Assembly: GCF_043555865.1 (NCBI RefSeq)
Contig: NZ_JBIGHY010000002.1
Location: 62,001 to 126,000, forward strand
Direction: 5' to 3'
DNA length: 64,000 nt
Origin: Pelomonas dachongensis
Lineage (GTDB): Bacteria; Pseudomonadota; Gammaproteobacteria; Burkholderiales; Burkholderiaceae_C
Below the pieces are notes generated by a model that searched no databases, was not told the origin of the DNA, and saw nothing but the letters and a program-made list of their open reading frames with translations. Positions 1 through 8,141 of this stretch are shown piece after piece. The number at the start of each line of letters is the position of its first letter. The first letter of the stretch is position 1. The translations under genes and the position numbers were made by a program.

Positions 1-765
1 CGCGAGCGCGGCGGGATGGACTACCGTTGTACCGGCGGCGTGTTCTGCCCGGCCCAGCGCAAGCAGGCCATGCTGCACTTCGCCGGCCGCCGCGCGATGG
101 ACATCGAGGGCCTGGGCGACAAGCTGGTCGAGCAGCTGGTGGACAGCGGCATCGTGCTGAGCCTGCCGGGCCTCTACAAGCTCGGCGTCGCCAAGCTCGC
201 GGCGCTGGACCGTATGGCCGAGAAAAGCGCGCAGAACCTCGTCGACGCGCTGGAGAAGAGCAAGACGCCGACGCTGGCGCGCTTCCTGTTCTCGCTGGGC
301 ATCCGCCAGGTGGGCGAGACGACGGCCAAGGACCTGGCACGCCACTTCGGCACGCTGGACAAGCTAATGCATGCCAGCGTCGAGCAATTGCTGGAGGTGC
401 CCGACGTGGGCCCAATCGTGGCGTCCAGCATCCACACCTTCTTTGCGCAGCCGCACAACGTCGAGGTCGTCGAGCAGCTGCTAGCGGCCGGCGTTCAGCC
501 GAAGGAAAGCGAAGGCGAGGGCGATGATCGGCCGCGCCCGCTGCTGGGCAAGACGCTGGTGTTGACCGGCACGCTGCCCACGCTGTCGCGCGATGAGGCC
601 CAGGCGCTGATCGAGGACGCGGGCGGCAAGGTCAGCGGCTCGGTGTCGAAGAAGACAAGCTACGTCGTCGCCGGCGAGGAGGCCGGCAGCAAGCTGGAGA
701 AGGCGCGCACGTTGGGTGTCACGGTGTTGGACGAGGACGGACTGCGGGCCTTGCTGGCAGGCTGA
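1..765 (+). CDS. ligA: NAD-dependent DNA ligase LigA, C-terminal part (5' end outside window)
   Basis: Seals nicks in duplex DNA during replication and repair, using NAD+. The reading frame is open from the first base, so the adenylation and OB domains lie upstream of the window. Visible are the last two cysteines of the four-Cys zinc finger (RCTGGVFC, then PAQRKQ), a helix-hairpin-helix region (DIEGLGDKLVEQL, and later VPDVGPIVASSI), and a C-terminal BRCT domain starting at LLGKTLVLTGTL and ending near DEDGLRALLAG. This is the normal LigA domain order and end. The last 47 bases overlap the 3' end of the convergent LysR gene. Confidence 0.97.
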   Translation, partial: RERGGMDYRCTGGVFCPAQRKQAMLHFAGRRAMDIEGLGDKLVEQLVDSGIVLSLPGLYKLGVAKLAALDRMAEKSAQNLVDALEKSKTPTLARFLFSLGIRQVGETTAKDLARHFGTLDKLMHASVEQLLEVPDVGPIVASSIHTFFAQPHNVEVVEQLLAAGVQPKESEGEGDDRPRPLLGKTLVLTGTLPTLSRDEAQALIEDAGGKVSGSVSKKTSYVVAGEEAGSKLEKARTLGVTVLDEDGLRALLAG

Positions 766-1660
766 GCAGCGCGGTGCGGGCCCATTCGGGTGCGGTCTCG
801 AACAGGTGGTCGATGAGCGCCCGCGTCTTGGCCGGCATCAGCCGGCGGCTGGCCGTCAGCAGGTGCACGGGCAGGGGCTCGTAGCGCCAGGCGGGCAGCA
901 CCGGCACCAGCGTGCCGGCGGTCACGTCCGACGCCACCATACCGAACGGGAAGCTGGCGATGCCGCCGCCCGCGCGCGTCAGTGACAGCACCAGGCCGAT
1001 GGAGTTGGCCTCCAGCGGGCCGCGCAGGTCCACCTCGGCTGTCTGGCGACCGTTCTGCAGCGTGCGGTACATGCCCTTGGCCTGGCTCAATACCACGAAG
1101 TCATGCCCGGCCAGCTCGGCCGGCGTCTGCGGCGCGGGCCGGGCCTGCAGGTAGACCGGGCTGGCGTACAGCCCGCGCTCCAGCAGCATGAACTGGCGCG
1201 CCACCAGGTCGGGCTCATCCACCGGGCCCATTCGGATGGCGAGGTCGTAGGGCTCGTTGAACAGGTCCACGCGGCGCGGCGTGGTGTCCACCTCCAGCTC
1301 CACCTTGGGATAGCGGCGCACGAAGCGCGCAAAGCTGTCGGCCAGCACCAGCATCGCGAACTCGGCCGGCACGGCCACGCGCACCTTGCCCTGCGGCGTG
1401 GCGTCGCGAGAGGCCAGCCAGTGGCGGGTCTCGGCGACGTCGTCGTCATGCCGCGCCGCGCGTTCGGCCAGTTGCTCACCCAGCTCGGTCAGAGTCAGCC
1501 GGGCGGCGCCGGGCACGAACAGCCGGGCGCCCACCGATGTCTCCAGCGCGGTCAGGCGGCGGCTCAATGTGGCCTTTGGCAGGTCCAGCTGGCGCGCGGC
1601 GGCGGACAGCGAGCCTGCCCGGTGCACCTGGGCCAGAAGCAGCAGGTCATCGACTTTCAT
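719..1660 (-). CDS. LysR-family transcriptional regulator
   Basis: 313-aa LysR regulator. The N-terminal winged HTH is clear (AGSLSAAARQLDLPKATLSR, about residues 15-34), followed by an effector-binding domain of normal length. I chose the ATG at 1660 (MKVDDLLLLAQ) because LysR proteins normally begin just before this helix; an in-frame start at 1720 would add 20 residues without family character. It diverges from the pirin-emrAB-outer membrane factor operon with 87 bases between, the classic layout for a LysR activator of an efflux operon. That regulatory link is inferred from position. The effector is unknown. Its last codons overlap ligA tail-to-tail. Confidence 0.9.
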   Translation of the reverse strand: MKVDDLLLLAQVHRAGSLSAAARQLDLPKATLSRRLTALETSVGARLFVPGAARLTLTELGEQLAERAARHDDDVAETRHWLASRDATPQGKVRVAVPAEFAMLVLADSFARFVRRYPKVELEVDTTPRRVDLFNEPYDLAIRMGPVDEPDLVARQFMLLERGLYASPVYLQARPAPQTPAELAGHDFVVLSQAKGMYRTLQNGRQTAEVDLRGPLEANSIGLVLSLTRAGGGIASFPFGMVASDVTAGTLVPVLPAWRYEPLPVHLLTASRRLMPAKTRALIDHLFETAPEWARTALLSLPARPAVRPRPTP

Positions 1661-1747
1661 GGCAAGTGGTCTCGTTTCGTTTGTGGAACGGTACGTTTGA
1701 GTTTTGCATCTATCCGCCATAAATGGAACTGCCTACAGTCGCCAACC
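1661..1747. promoter_or_regulatory. Divergent control region between LysR gene and efflux operon
   Basis: These 87 bases separate two divergent starts. On the plus strand a weak sigma-70-like pair can be seen: TTGAGT at 1697-1702 and ATAAAT at 1719-1724, spacer 16. Just upstream is a short inverted repeat, AACG-GTA-CGTT (1687-1697), overlapping the -35. It could be half of a LysR site, but it is too short to prove. The transcript start would lie only about 17 bases before the pirin ATG. Promoter and site are inference from spacing. Confidence 0.4.
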
Positions 1748-2602
1748 ATGACGTCCACGCTCCGGCTCCTGCCTTCGCACCGGCACAGCATCGGCTCCGG
1801 CTTCGAGGCCGAGAGCTGGCGCGAGCCGGCGGCGCTGCTGGACCCCTTCCTGCTGGTGGACCACTTCCGCTTGCGCGAGCCGGCGTTCGCACCGCACCCG
1901 CATGCCGGGTTCTCGGCAGTGACGTATCTGTTCGACGATTCGACCACCGGCATGATCAGCCGCGACTCGCTGGGCGGCGAACACACGATCCAGCCCGGCG
2001 GCCTGCACTGGACGCTGGCGGGCCGCGGCGTCATGCACGACGAGTTCCCCGCCGAGGCGGGCCGCGAGGCCCACGGCCTGCAGATCTTCGTGAACCTGCC
2101 GGCCGACCAGAAGCTGCGCATGCCCGAAGTGCTGCGGCTGGCGCCTCAGCAGATGCCGCGCCATGAAGGCGCCGGCTGGCGCTCCGTGCAGGTCTTCGGC
2201 GGCGCGGCGGACATGGGGCTGCCGGGGCCGGCGTCGCTGTCCATCGTGGACATCGCTGCCGGAGCGCGCTTCGACACGGCACTGGCCCCGGGTGAGCAGG
2301 GCTTGGTGCTGGTCGTGCGCGGCCGGGGCGCAGCTGGCGAGTTGCCACTGTCGCCGGGCCATGCGCTCAGCCTGACTGACGCGGCTGCCGTCACGCTGCG
2401 GGCCGAGGAACCCTTGCGCCTTGCCTGTTTCAGCGGCCGCCCTCTGCACGAGCCGGTGGTGCGGCACGGCCCCTTCGCGATGAGCGACGAGGGCCAGATC
2501 GTCGCCGCGCTGCAGCGCTTTCATTCCGGCGGCATGGGCCGCCTGAGCCCTAGAACGCTTCCTCCAACAACAAACATCGTCCCCAAGGAAATCCCGTCAT
2601 GA
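1748..2602 (+). CDS. Pirin family protein
   Basis: 284-aa bicupin of the pirin family (iron-binding; bacterial members act as redox-linked regulators or quercetinases). All four metal ligands of the family are present at the right spacing: His50 and His52 (HPHAGF), His97 and Glu99 (MHDEF). The ATG at 1748 gives the normal pirin N-terminus (STLRLLPSHRHSIGSGFE). The stop codon overlaps the emrA start as ATGA, so pirin and the efflux pump are translationally coupled. The last roughly 20 residues (after HSGGMGRLSP) run through the emrA ribosome-binding site and look like added sequence. It may sense the compound exported by the pump; this is inference. Confidence 0.93.
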   Translation: MTSTLRLLPSHRHSIGSGFEAESWREPAALLDPFLLVDHFRLREPAFAPHPHAGFSAVTYLFDDSTTGMISRDSLGGEHTIQPGGLHWTLAGRGVMHDEFPAEAGREAHGLQIFVNLPADQKLRMPEVLRLAPQQMPRHEGAGWRSVQVFGGAADMGLPGPASLSIVDIAAGARFDTALAPGEQGLVLVVRGRGAAGELPLSPGHALSLTDAAAVTLRAEEPLRLACFSGRPLHEPVVRHGPFAMSDEGQIVAALQRFHSGGMGRLSPRTLPPTTNIVPKEIPS

Positions 2603-3681
2603 ACGCACCGCAAGACAACGCCACCGCGCCCGGCCCGACGAAGAGCGGCCCGCCCGTGCCGCTGCTGGTGATCGGCGCGATCCTGCTGATCGGCGGCATC
2701 GGCATGGGCGGCCGCATGTGGTGGCGCAGCCAGCATCTGGTGGAGACGGACAACGCCTTCATCGCCGGCCGCATCCACCCGGTGGCCACCCGCGTGGCCG
2801 GCGTCGTCACCGAAATGCTCATGCAGGACAACACGGTCGTGAAGGCCGGCGACGTGCTGCTGCGGCTGGACCCGGCGGATGCCGTCGTGCAGGTCGAGCG
2901 GCTGAAGGCGCAGATCGCGCAGGCCGACGCGGCCATCGCGACCGGCGGCGCGCAGGTGGCCCAGGCTCGCGCGCAAGCCGCCGTGACGGGTTCCCAGGTG
3001 GCCCAGGCCGAGGCCGTGTTAGCCCGAACCGAGCTAGAGGCCAAGCGCAGCCAGGCGCTGTTCGGTGCCGAGTTGCGTGCCACCAGCAAGCAGGAACTGG
3101 ACGCCGCGCTGGCCGCGCGTGACGTGGCCCGGGCCGACCTCGCCGCCCGCAAGGCCGGCGCGAATGCCGCGAAGGAAGCCGTGGCCGCCGCCGAGAGCGC
3201 GCGCCAGTCGGCCAACGCGCAGAAGGCCGCCACGCAGGCGCTGCTGAAGGATGCGCAGAACCAGCTGGGCTATGTCGAAGTGAGGGCTGCGAGCGATGGC
3301 CGCATCGGCAAGCGCACGGTCGAGGTGGGCCAGCGCGTGCAGCCAGGCCAGCAGCTGGCGGCCATCGTCGAGAACGAGACCTGGATCGTCGCGAACTTCA
3401 AGGAAACGCAGCTCGCGAAGATGAAGCCGGGCCAGAAGGTGCACGTGCACATCGACGCGTTCCCCGGCCATGAGCTGCTGGCCCATGTCGACAGCTTCGC
3501 TCCGGCCTCGGGCGCCAGCTTCGCGCTGCTGCCGCCGGACAACGCGACCGGCAACTTCACGAAGATCGTGCAGCGCCTGCCTGTGAAGGTCGTGTTCGAG
3601 CCGGAGAGCCTGAAGGCGTTGGGCGAGCATGCGGGGCGCATTGTGCCGGGTCTGTCGGTGCAGGTGGAAGTGGAAATCTGA
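2599..3681 (+). CDS. emrA: EmrA-type membrane fusion (periplasmic adaptor) protein
   Basis: 360-aa HlyD/EmrA family adaptor that links an inner-membrane MFS pump to an outer-membrane channel. One N-terminal membrane helix (VPLLVIGAILLIGGIGMGG, about residues 25-43) is followed by a biotinyl-lipoyl half (ATRVAGVVTEMLMQDNTVVK), an Ala/Gln-rich coiled-coil hairpin, the second lipoyl half (GYVEVRAASDGRIGKRTVEV) and a beta-barrel (NFKETQLAKMKPGQKVHVHI). The start has an AAGGAA ribosome site about 8 bases upstream, inside the pirin gene. emrB follows 7 bases after the stop. The substrate class (drugs, uncouplers, aromatics) is inferred from family. Confidence 0.95.
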   Translation: MNAPQDNATAPGPTKSGPPVPLLVIGAILLIGGIGMGGRMWWRSQHLVETDNAFIAGRIHPVATRVAGVVTEMLMQDNTVVKAGDVLLRLDPADAVVQVERLKAQIAQADAAIATGGAQVAQARAQAAVTGSQVAQAEAVLARTELEAKRSQALFGAELRATSKQELDAALAARDVARADLAARKAGANAAKEAVAAAESARQSANAQKAATQALLKDAQNQLGYVEVRAASDGRIGKRTVEVGQRVQPGQQLAAIVENETWIVANFKETQLAKMKPGQKVHVHIDAFPGHELLAHVDSFAPASGASFALLPPDNATGNFTKIVQRLPVKVVFEPESLKALGEHAGRIVPGLSVQVEVEI

Positions 3682-3688
3682 CCTCGCC

Positions 3689-5272
3689 ATGGGCAACGAG
3701 AACTACCTCCCGCCGCCGCCCGACCAGAAGGTCAGCGGACGCACCTGGATCGCCGTGTTGGCGAGCCTGCTGGGCGCCTTCATGGCGGTGCTGGACATCG
3801 CCATCACCAATTCCTCGCTGCGTGACATCCTCGGCGCGCTGTCCGCCACGCAGGAGGAGGGATCGTGGATCTCCAGCGCCTACCTGGTCGCCGAGATCGT
3901 CGTCATCCCGCTGGCGGGCTTCCTGGCGATGGTGTTCTCCACGCGCCGCTACCTCATCGTCAACGTCGTGCTGTTCCTCGTCTTCAGCACGCTGTGCGGC
4001 ATGGCCTGGAGCCTGGAGAGCATGATCGCGTTCCGTGCGGCGCAGGGCTTCACGGGCGGCGTCATGATCCCGATGGCGATGACGTTGGTCACGCGCAAGC
4101 TGCCCCTGAACAAGCGGCCCATCGGCCTAGCGCTGTTCGGTATGACGGCCACGCTGGCGCCCACGCTTGGCCCAACGGTCGGCGGCTACCTGACCGAGCT
4201 GTACGGCTGGCCCAGCATCTTCTACATCAACTGGGTGCCCGGCATCCTGCTGATCTTGGGCGTGGGATTTGGCCTGGACAAGGAGCCGATGAACCTGAAG
4301 GCGCTGCGCGACGTCGACTGGTTCGGCATCTTCTGCATGGCCATCGGCCTGGGCTCGCTGACCGCGATGCTCGAAGAGGGTAACGCCAAGGACTGGTTCC
4401 AGAGCCCGTTCATCATCACGGCTGCCGTGCTGGCGGTGGGCGGCATCTACGGCTGGGCCTGGCGCGGCCTGACGCGCAAGAACACCTTCATCGACCTGCA
4501 CATCCTGGGCCGCCCGAGCTTCCTGGTGGCGGGGTTCATCGCGTTCACGACCGGCATGGGCCTTTACGGTTCGGCGTTCATCCTGCCGCTGTACCTGGGC
4601 CAGATCGCCAACTACACGCCCATGCAGATCGGCCTGGTCATCATGTGGATGGGCTTGCCGCAGCTGTTCATCATGCCGTTCGCGGCCAAGCTCTCCACCA
4701 AGCTGGACAACCGCGTGATGATGAGCGTGGGCCTGGGGCTGTTCGCGCTGTCGTGCTTCATGAACACGCACATGACGGCGGACACGGCCGGGCCGGAGCT
4801 GATCGCCGCGCAGATCGTGCGCGCTTTGGGCCAGCCGCTGATCATGATCACGCTGACCAACTTCGCGGTGAACGGCATTCCGGCGAACCTGCTGCCCAGC
4901 GCGTCGGGCATGTTCAACATGATGCGCAACCTCGGCGGCTCGGTCGGCATCGCGATGCTGGCGACGCTGCTGACCAACCGCGAGCACTTGCACAGCGCCC
5001 GTGTCGGCGAAGCGGTCAGCCTCTACGAACCTGCCACGCAGGCGCGGCTGGAGACGCTGGCCGCCAACTTCGCCGCCAAGGGCGCGGACCTCGCCAGCGC
5101 GCAGGACATGGCGCTGAAGGCGCTGGACGGCGTCGTGCGCCGCGAGAGTTTCATCATGGCCTACAACGATGCGTTCCTGATCCTGGGCATCGCGCTGATC
5201 AGCTGCGTCGCCATCGTGTGGCTCAGCAAGAAAGTGCTGGGCGGCGCGGCTTCGGCCGAGGCCGCGCACTGA
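3689..5272 (+). CDS. emrB: EmrB-type MFS drug/H+ antiporter (DHA2, 14 TM)
   Basis: 527-aa inner-membrane proton-driven exporter of the DHA2 family. The helices are spread over the whole length. The family motif after TM1 is visible (FMAVLDIAITNSSL: the conserved D and N of LDxTIVNVAL-type signatures). TM5 carries a motif-C-like stretch, ATLAPTLGPTVGGYL. I took the ATG at 3689 (MGNENYLPPPP), which sits 7 bases after the emrA stop; an in-frame ATG at 3629 would lie inside emrA. It works with the EmrA-like adaptor and the outer-membrane factor next door as one tripartite pump. Confidence 0.95.
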   Translation: MGNENYLPPPPDQKVSGRTWIAVLASLLGAFMAVLDIAITNSSLRDILGALSATQEEGSWISSAYLVAEIVVIPLAGFLAMVFSTRRYLIVNVVLFLVFSTLCGMAWSLESMIAFRAAQGFTGGVMIPMAMTLVTRKLPLNKRPIGLALFGMTATLAPTLGPTVGGYLTELYGWPSIFYINWVPGILLILGVGFGLDKEPMNLKALRDVDWFGIFCMAIGLGSLTAMLEEGNAKDWFQSPFIITAAVLAVGGIYGWAWRGLTRKNTFIDLHILGRPSFLVAGFIAFTTGMGLYGSAFILPLYLGQIANYTPMQIGLVIMWMGLPQLFIMPFAAKLSTKLDNRVMMSVGLGLFALSCFMNTHMTADTAGPELIAAQIVRALGQPLIMITLTNFAVNGIPANLLPSASGMFNMMRNLGGSVGIAMLATLLTNREHLHSARVGEAVSLYEPATQARLETLAANFAAKGADLASAQDMALKALDGVVRRESFIMAYNDAFLILGIALISCVAIVWLSKKVLGGAASAEAAH

Positions 5273-5291
5273 ATCCGAAAGAGAGATCGAC

Positions 5292-6695
5292 ATGATCCGA
5301 CTCAACACCGCTCTCACCCTCGTCGCCACAGCCGCACTCGCCGCCTGCACGACGCTGGGCCCCAACTACCAGGCACCTGCCGCCCACGCGCCCGTGGCTT
5401 ACCGTGCGGTCGCCCCCATGGCCGGCGCCGAGCTGCAGCGCGACTGGTGGCTGATGTTCGACGACGCCCAGCTCGACGCGCTGGAAGCGCAGGCGCTGCA
5501 GGCCAGCCCCACGCTGGCCGCCGCGGCCGCACGCATCGAGCGCGCCCGCGCGCAGTTCAGCGCCACACGCGCCGACACACTGCCGCGCGTGGACGTGGGC
5601 GCCAATGCCGGCGGCCTGCGCACGTCGGCCAAGGCCACCACCACGCCGGTGCTGAACGGCCGCGCCGTCACCTTCGAGGGTGAGACCTTCGGCCTGCAGG
5701 CGGGCCTGTCGTGGGAGCTGGATCTGTGGGGCCGCGTGAAGCGCCAGGCCGAGGCCGCGCACGCTCAGCTCGACGCCGCCACGCTGGATGCCGCGGCCGC
5801 CCGCGTCGCGTTGACGGCGGATGTCGCCGCCGCCTACTGGCAATGGCGCGCACTGGCCGACGAAGGCGCTGCGCTGCAGCGCCTGCGCGACAGCCGCGGC
5901 CAGGCCTTCCAGGTGGCGCAGACGCGCTTCGACGCCGGCTCGTCGACGACGCAAGACCTGGAACGGGTGCGCGCCGAACTCGCAGCGGCCGATGCCGACG
6001 TGGCCGACCTCCCGCGCCGCCAGGCGCTGGTGCTGAACCAGCTCGCCGCGCTGACCGGTCAGGGGTCGGCCGACCTGCAGTTGCGCGCCTCGCCGCTGTC
6101 CGTGCCGCCGGCCATCCGCGCCGGCCTGCCATCCGAACTGCTGCAGCGCCGCCCGGACCTGGCCCAGAGCCTGGCGCAGCTGCACGCGGCCACGGCCCAG
6201 GTCGGCATCGCCGAGGCGGCGTTCTACCCGTCCATCAAGCTCACCGGTAGCTTCGGCTACTCCAGCGAAGACCTGGGCTCGCTGATCTCCGCGCCGGCCC
6301 GGCTCTACAACATCGGCCCCAGCATCTCGCTGCCGATCTTCGAGGGCGGCCGTAACAAGGCCAACCTGGCATCGAGCCAGGCTCAGGTCGACGAGTCGCT
6401 GGCGGCCTTCCGCGGCCGCATGCTGCAGGCGCTGCGCGAGGTGGACGACGCGCTGGCCGAACTGCAGGGCCGCGCGGCGGTCGTCGACGCGCAGCGCCGC
6501 ACGCTGGCGTCCAGCGGCCAGGCGCTGACCGTGGCCCGCAGCCGTTACGACCAGGGCGCCGTCAGCTACCTGGACGTGACCGAAGCCGAACGCACGCCAC
6601 TGGCCACCGAGCGTGCGCTGGCGCAGCTGCGCGGCGCGCAATGGGCCGCGACGGCGCAACTGGTGAAGGCGCTGGGCGGCGGCTGGGGCGGCTAA
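5292..6695 (+). CDS. Outer-membrane efflux lipoprotein (NodT/OprM family)
   Basis: 467-aa TolC-like channel that completes the efflux unit. It has a lipoprotein signal with lipobox LAAC (Cys19) and then the typical TTLGPNYQAP start of NodT-type factors. Two OEP repeats follow; the hallmark LPSELLQRRPDLAQS segment, AEAAFYPSIKLTGSFGYSS and SISLPIFEGGRNKANL are all present. A GAGAG ribosome site precedes the ATG. It is the last gene of the pirin-emrA-emrB operon, and its stop overlaps by four bases the stop of the convergent small membrane gene. Confidence 0.95.
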   Translation: MIRLNTALTLVATAALAACTTLGPNYQAPAAHAPVAYRAVAPMAGAELQRDWWLMFDDAQLDALEAQALQASPTLAAAAARIERARAQFSATRADTLPRVDVGANAGGLRTSAKATTTPVLNGRAVTFEGETFGLQAGLSWELDLWGRVKRQAEAAHAQLDAATLDAAAARVALTADVAAAYWQWRALADEGAALQRLRDSRGQAFQVAQTRFDAGSSTTQDLERVRAELAAADADVADLPRRQALVLNQLAALTGQGSADLQLRASPLSVPPAIRAGLPSELLQRRPDLAQSLAQLHAATAQVGIAEAAFYPSIKLTGSFGYSSEDLGSLISAPARLYNIGPSISLPIFEGGRNKANLASSQAQVDESLAAFRGRMLQALREVDDALAELQGRAAVVDAQRRTLASSGQALTVARSRYDQGAVSYLDVTEAERTPLATERALAQLRGAQWAATAQLVKALGGGWGG

Positions 6696-6877
6696 CGCTT
6701 CAGCCAACCCCACCACGCGCACGCGGCGACCGGCAGCGCCAGCAACACGTTGCCCAGCAGGTCGCCGAAGCCGCCATCGCTGAACAGTCCGACGACCAGG
6801 CCCACGGCGCTGACGACGCCGAACGCGATGGGCCACGTCCACATGCCGCTCTTGCGGCCAGGGTCCGCGGCGCTCAT
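6692..6877 (-). CDS. Small membrane protein downstream of PepSY gene
   Basis: 61-aa protein with two predicted membrane helices (WPIAFGVVSAVGLVVGLF and NVLLALPVAACAWWGWL) and a short polar N-terminus. Its ATG overlaps the stop of the PepSY gene as ATGA, so it is very likely translated with it. Small two-helix proteins of this kind are common as last genes of PepSY iron-uptake operons in proteobacteria. I do not recognise a named family. Calling it real rests on the overlap and on the clean hydrophobic pattern. Confidence 0.7.
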   Translation of the reverse strand: MSAADPGRKSGMWTWPIAFGVVSAVGLVVGLFSDGGFGDLLGNVLLALPVAACAWWGWLKR

Positions 6878-8031
6878 CGTGCGGCCTCGCTGACCAGCGC
6901 GGGCTGGAGCGCGTCGTCGGCAGCGGCCTGCGGTGCCGGTTGCCGCTTGCGCAGCCACAGGTACAGCCCGCTGCCCAGCACGATGATGGACGCGATGTCC
7001 AGCAGCGCCCAGATGATCTTCATTGGCATGCCGCCGTAGTCGCCGAAGTGCAGCGGCTGCGATACCAGCAGGGCTGTCAGGTACCAGGGCAGGTGCGGCG
7101 CGGCCGTGACGTTGGCGGTCTTGGCGTCCACGAGCACCGGCTGCAACAGGCGCGACGTGAGGGGCTCGTTGCCGCGCAGGAAGAAGGTGTGGTGGTGCGG
7201 GCTGGAGAAAGCCGTGCCGGGGAATGCGATGAAGGACAGCTTGGTGTCCGGCGCCTCGCGCTGGGCCACGTCCAGCGACTGCTGCACCGACGCGCGCTGA
7301 GCGGTCGGCACGACGGGCTGGCCCTGGTACGGCGCCAGCAGCGCGCTGAGCTGGTCGTGCTGCCAGTACTTGATCAGCAGGTCGGCCCAGGTGTTGATCA
7401 TGCCGGTGGCGCCGACGACGAACAGCCAGGTCAGCGTGACGATGCCCAGCAGGTTGTGCAGGTCTAGCCACCGGGTGCGCGTCTTCTGCTGGCGGCGCAC
7501 GGTGCCGAACTCCAGCTTGCGCATGAAGGGCGCGTACAGCACGACGCCGCTGACGATGGCCACCAGCAGCAGCAGGCCCATCAGTCCCAGGAACAGCTTA
7601 CCCGGCAGGCCGGCGAACAGGTCCACGTGCAGCTTGAACATGACCCACATGAAGCCCTCGTCGAAGCGCGGCTGGGCCAGAACTTCGGCGGTGCGCGCAT
7701 CGATGGCGACAGAGCGGAAGTCATCGGTCGGGTCCGGCGTGGGCGTCATCGTGACGAACCAAAGGTCCTCGCTGTCCTCGGCCTTGGACGCGAACTGCAC
7801 GACCCGGTCCGGGTGCTGCGCGCGCGCCACGTCCAGCACGCGGTCCAGGCTGGCGCGCGGCGTGTCGGCGGGCATGGGCGGTGCTTCCACCTCGGTGCCC
7901 AGCAGGTGGCCGATCTCGTGATGGAAGATCAGCGGCAGGCCGGTCAGGCACAGCAGCAGCATGAAGACGGTGCAGACCAGGCTGCTCCACTTGTGGACCC
8001 AGGCCCAGGTCTTGATCGTGCGGCTTTTCAT
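6874..8031 (-). CDS. PepSY-associated TM helix domain protein
   Basis: 385-aa inner-membrane protein of the PepSY_TM family. Members often sit with TonB-dependent siderophore receptors and are thought to help reduce or release iron. Helix 1 (SLVCTVFMLLLCLTGLPLIF) is followed by a His pair (HHEIGHLLG), a periplasmic PepSY-like segment with DRVVQF and EDLWFVTMTP, two central helices, a second periplasmic loop (LSFIAFPGTAFSSPHHHTFFLRG, read in two parts) and a last helix. I took the ATG at 8031 (MKSRTIKTWAWVHKW), the normal family start. A Fur-box-like palindrome lies about 70 bases upstream, fitting iron control. Confidence 0.88.
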   Translation of the reverse strand: MKSRTIKTWAWVHKWSSLVCTVFMLLLCLTGLPLIFHHEIGHLLGTEVEAPPMPADTPRASLDRVLDVARAQHPDRVVQFASKAEDSEDLWFVTMTPTPDPTDDFRSVAIDARTAEVLAQPRFDEGFMWVMFKLHVDLFAGLPGKLFLGLMGLLLLVAIVSGVVLYAPFMRKLEFGTVRRQQKTRTRWLDLHNLLGIVTLTWLFVVGATGMINTWADLLIKYWQHDQLSALLAPYQGQPVVPTAQRASVQQSLDVAQREAPDTKLSFIAFPGTAFSSPHHHTFFLRGNEPLTSRLLQPVLVDAKTANVTAAPHLPWYLTALLVSQPLHFGDYGGMPMKIIWALLDIASIIVLGSGLYLWLRKRQPAPQAAADDALQPALVSEAAR

Positions 8032-8100
8032 CGGAAGCGGTGGCCGGTGGCGGGACGGCGCAGGCGCCTCCCGGGCTGCACGCGGCCGAGGTGATTGATT

Positions 8101-8123
8101 CAAATGCGAATTGTACGCATTTG
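8101..8123 (-). promoter_or_regulatory. Fur-box-like palindrome upstream of PepSY gene
   Basis: A perfect 8-base inverted repeat, CAAATGCG and CGCATTTG, is separated by the 7 bases AATTGTA. The half-site AATGCGAATT resembles Fur boxes of betaproteobacteria. It is an AT-rich island in a GC-rich background, 70 bases before the PepSY start and after the waaA stop. On the minus strand the centre reads TACAAT, a good -10 hexamer, so a bound Fur would block the promoter. There is no T-run after it, so a terminator is unlikely. Regulator identity is inferred. Confidence 0.6.
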
Positions 8124-8141
8124 CACGCAGCCTGCGCGGCG

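Noticed and set aside
5223..6842. Long open frame (539 codons) opposite the outer-membrane factor gene
   Set aside because: Antisense shadow of a clear gene; composition is Arg/Gln/Gly-rich with no domain, as expected from high-GC complement frames.
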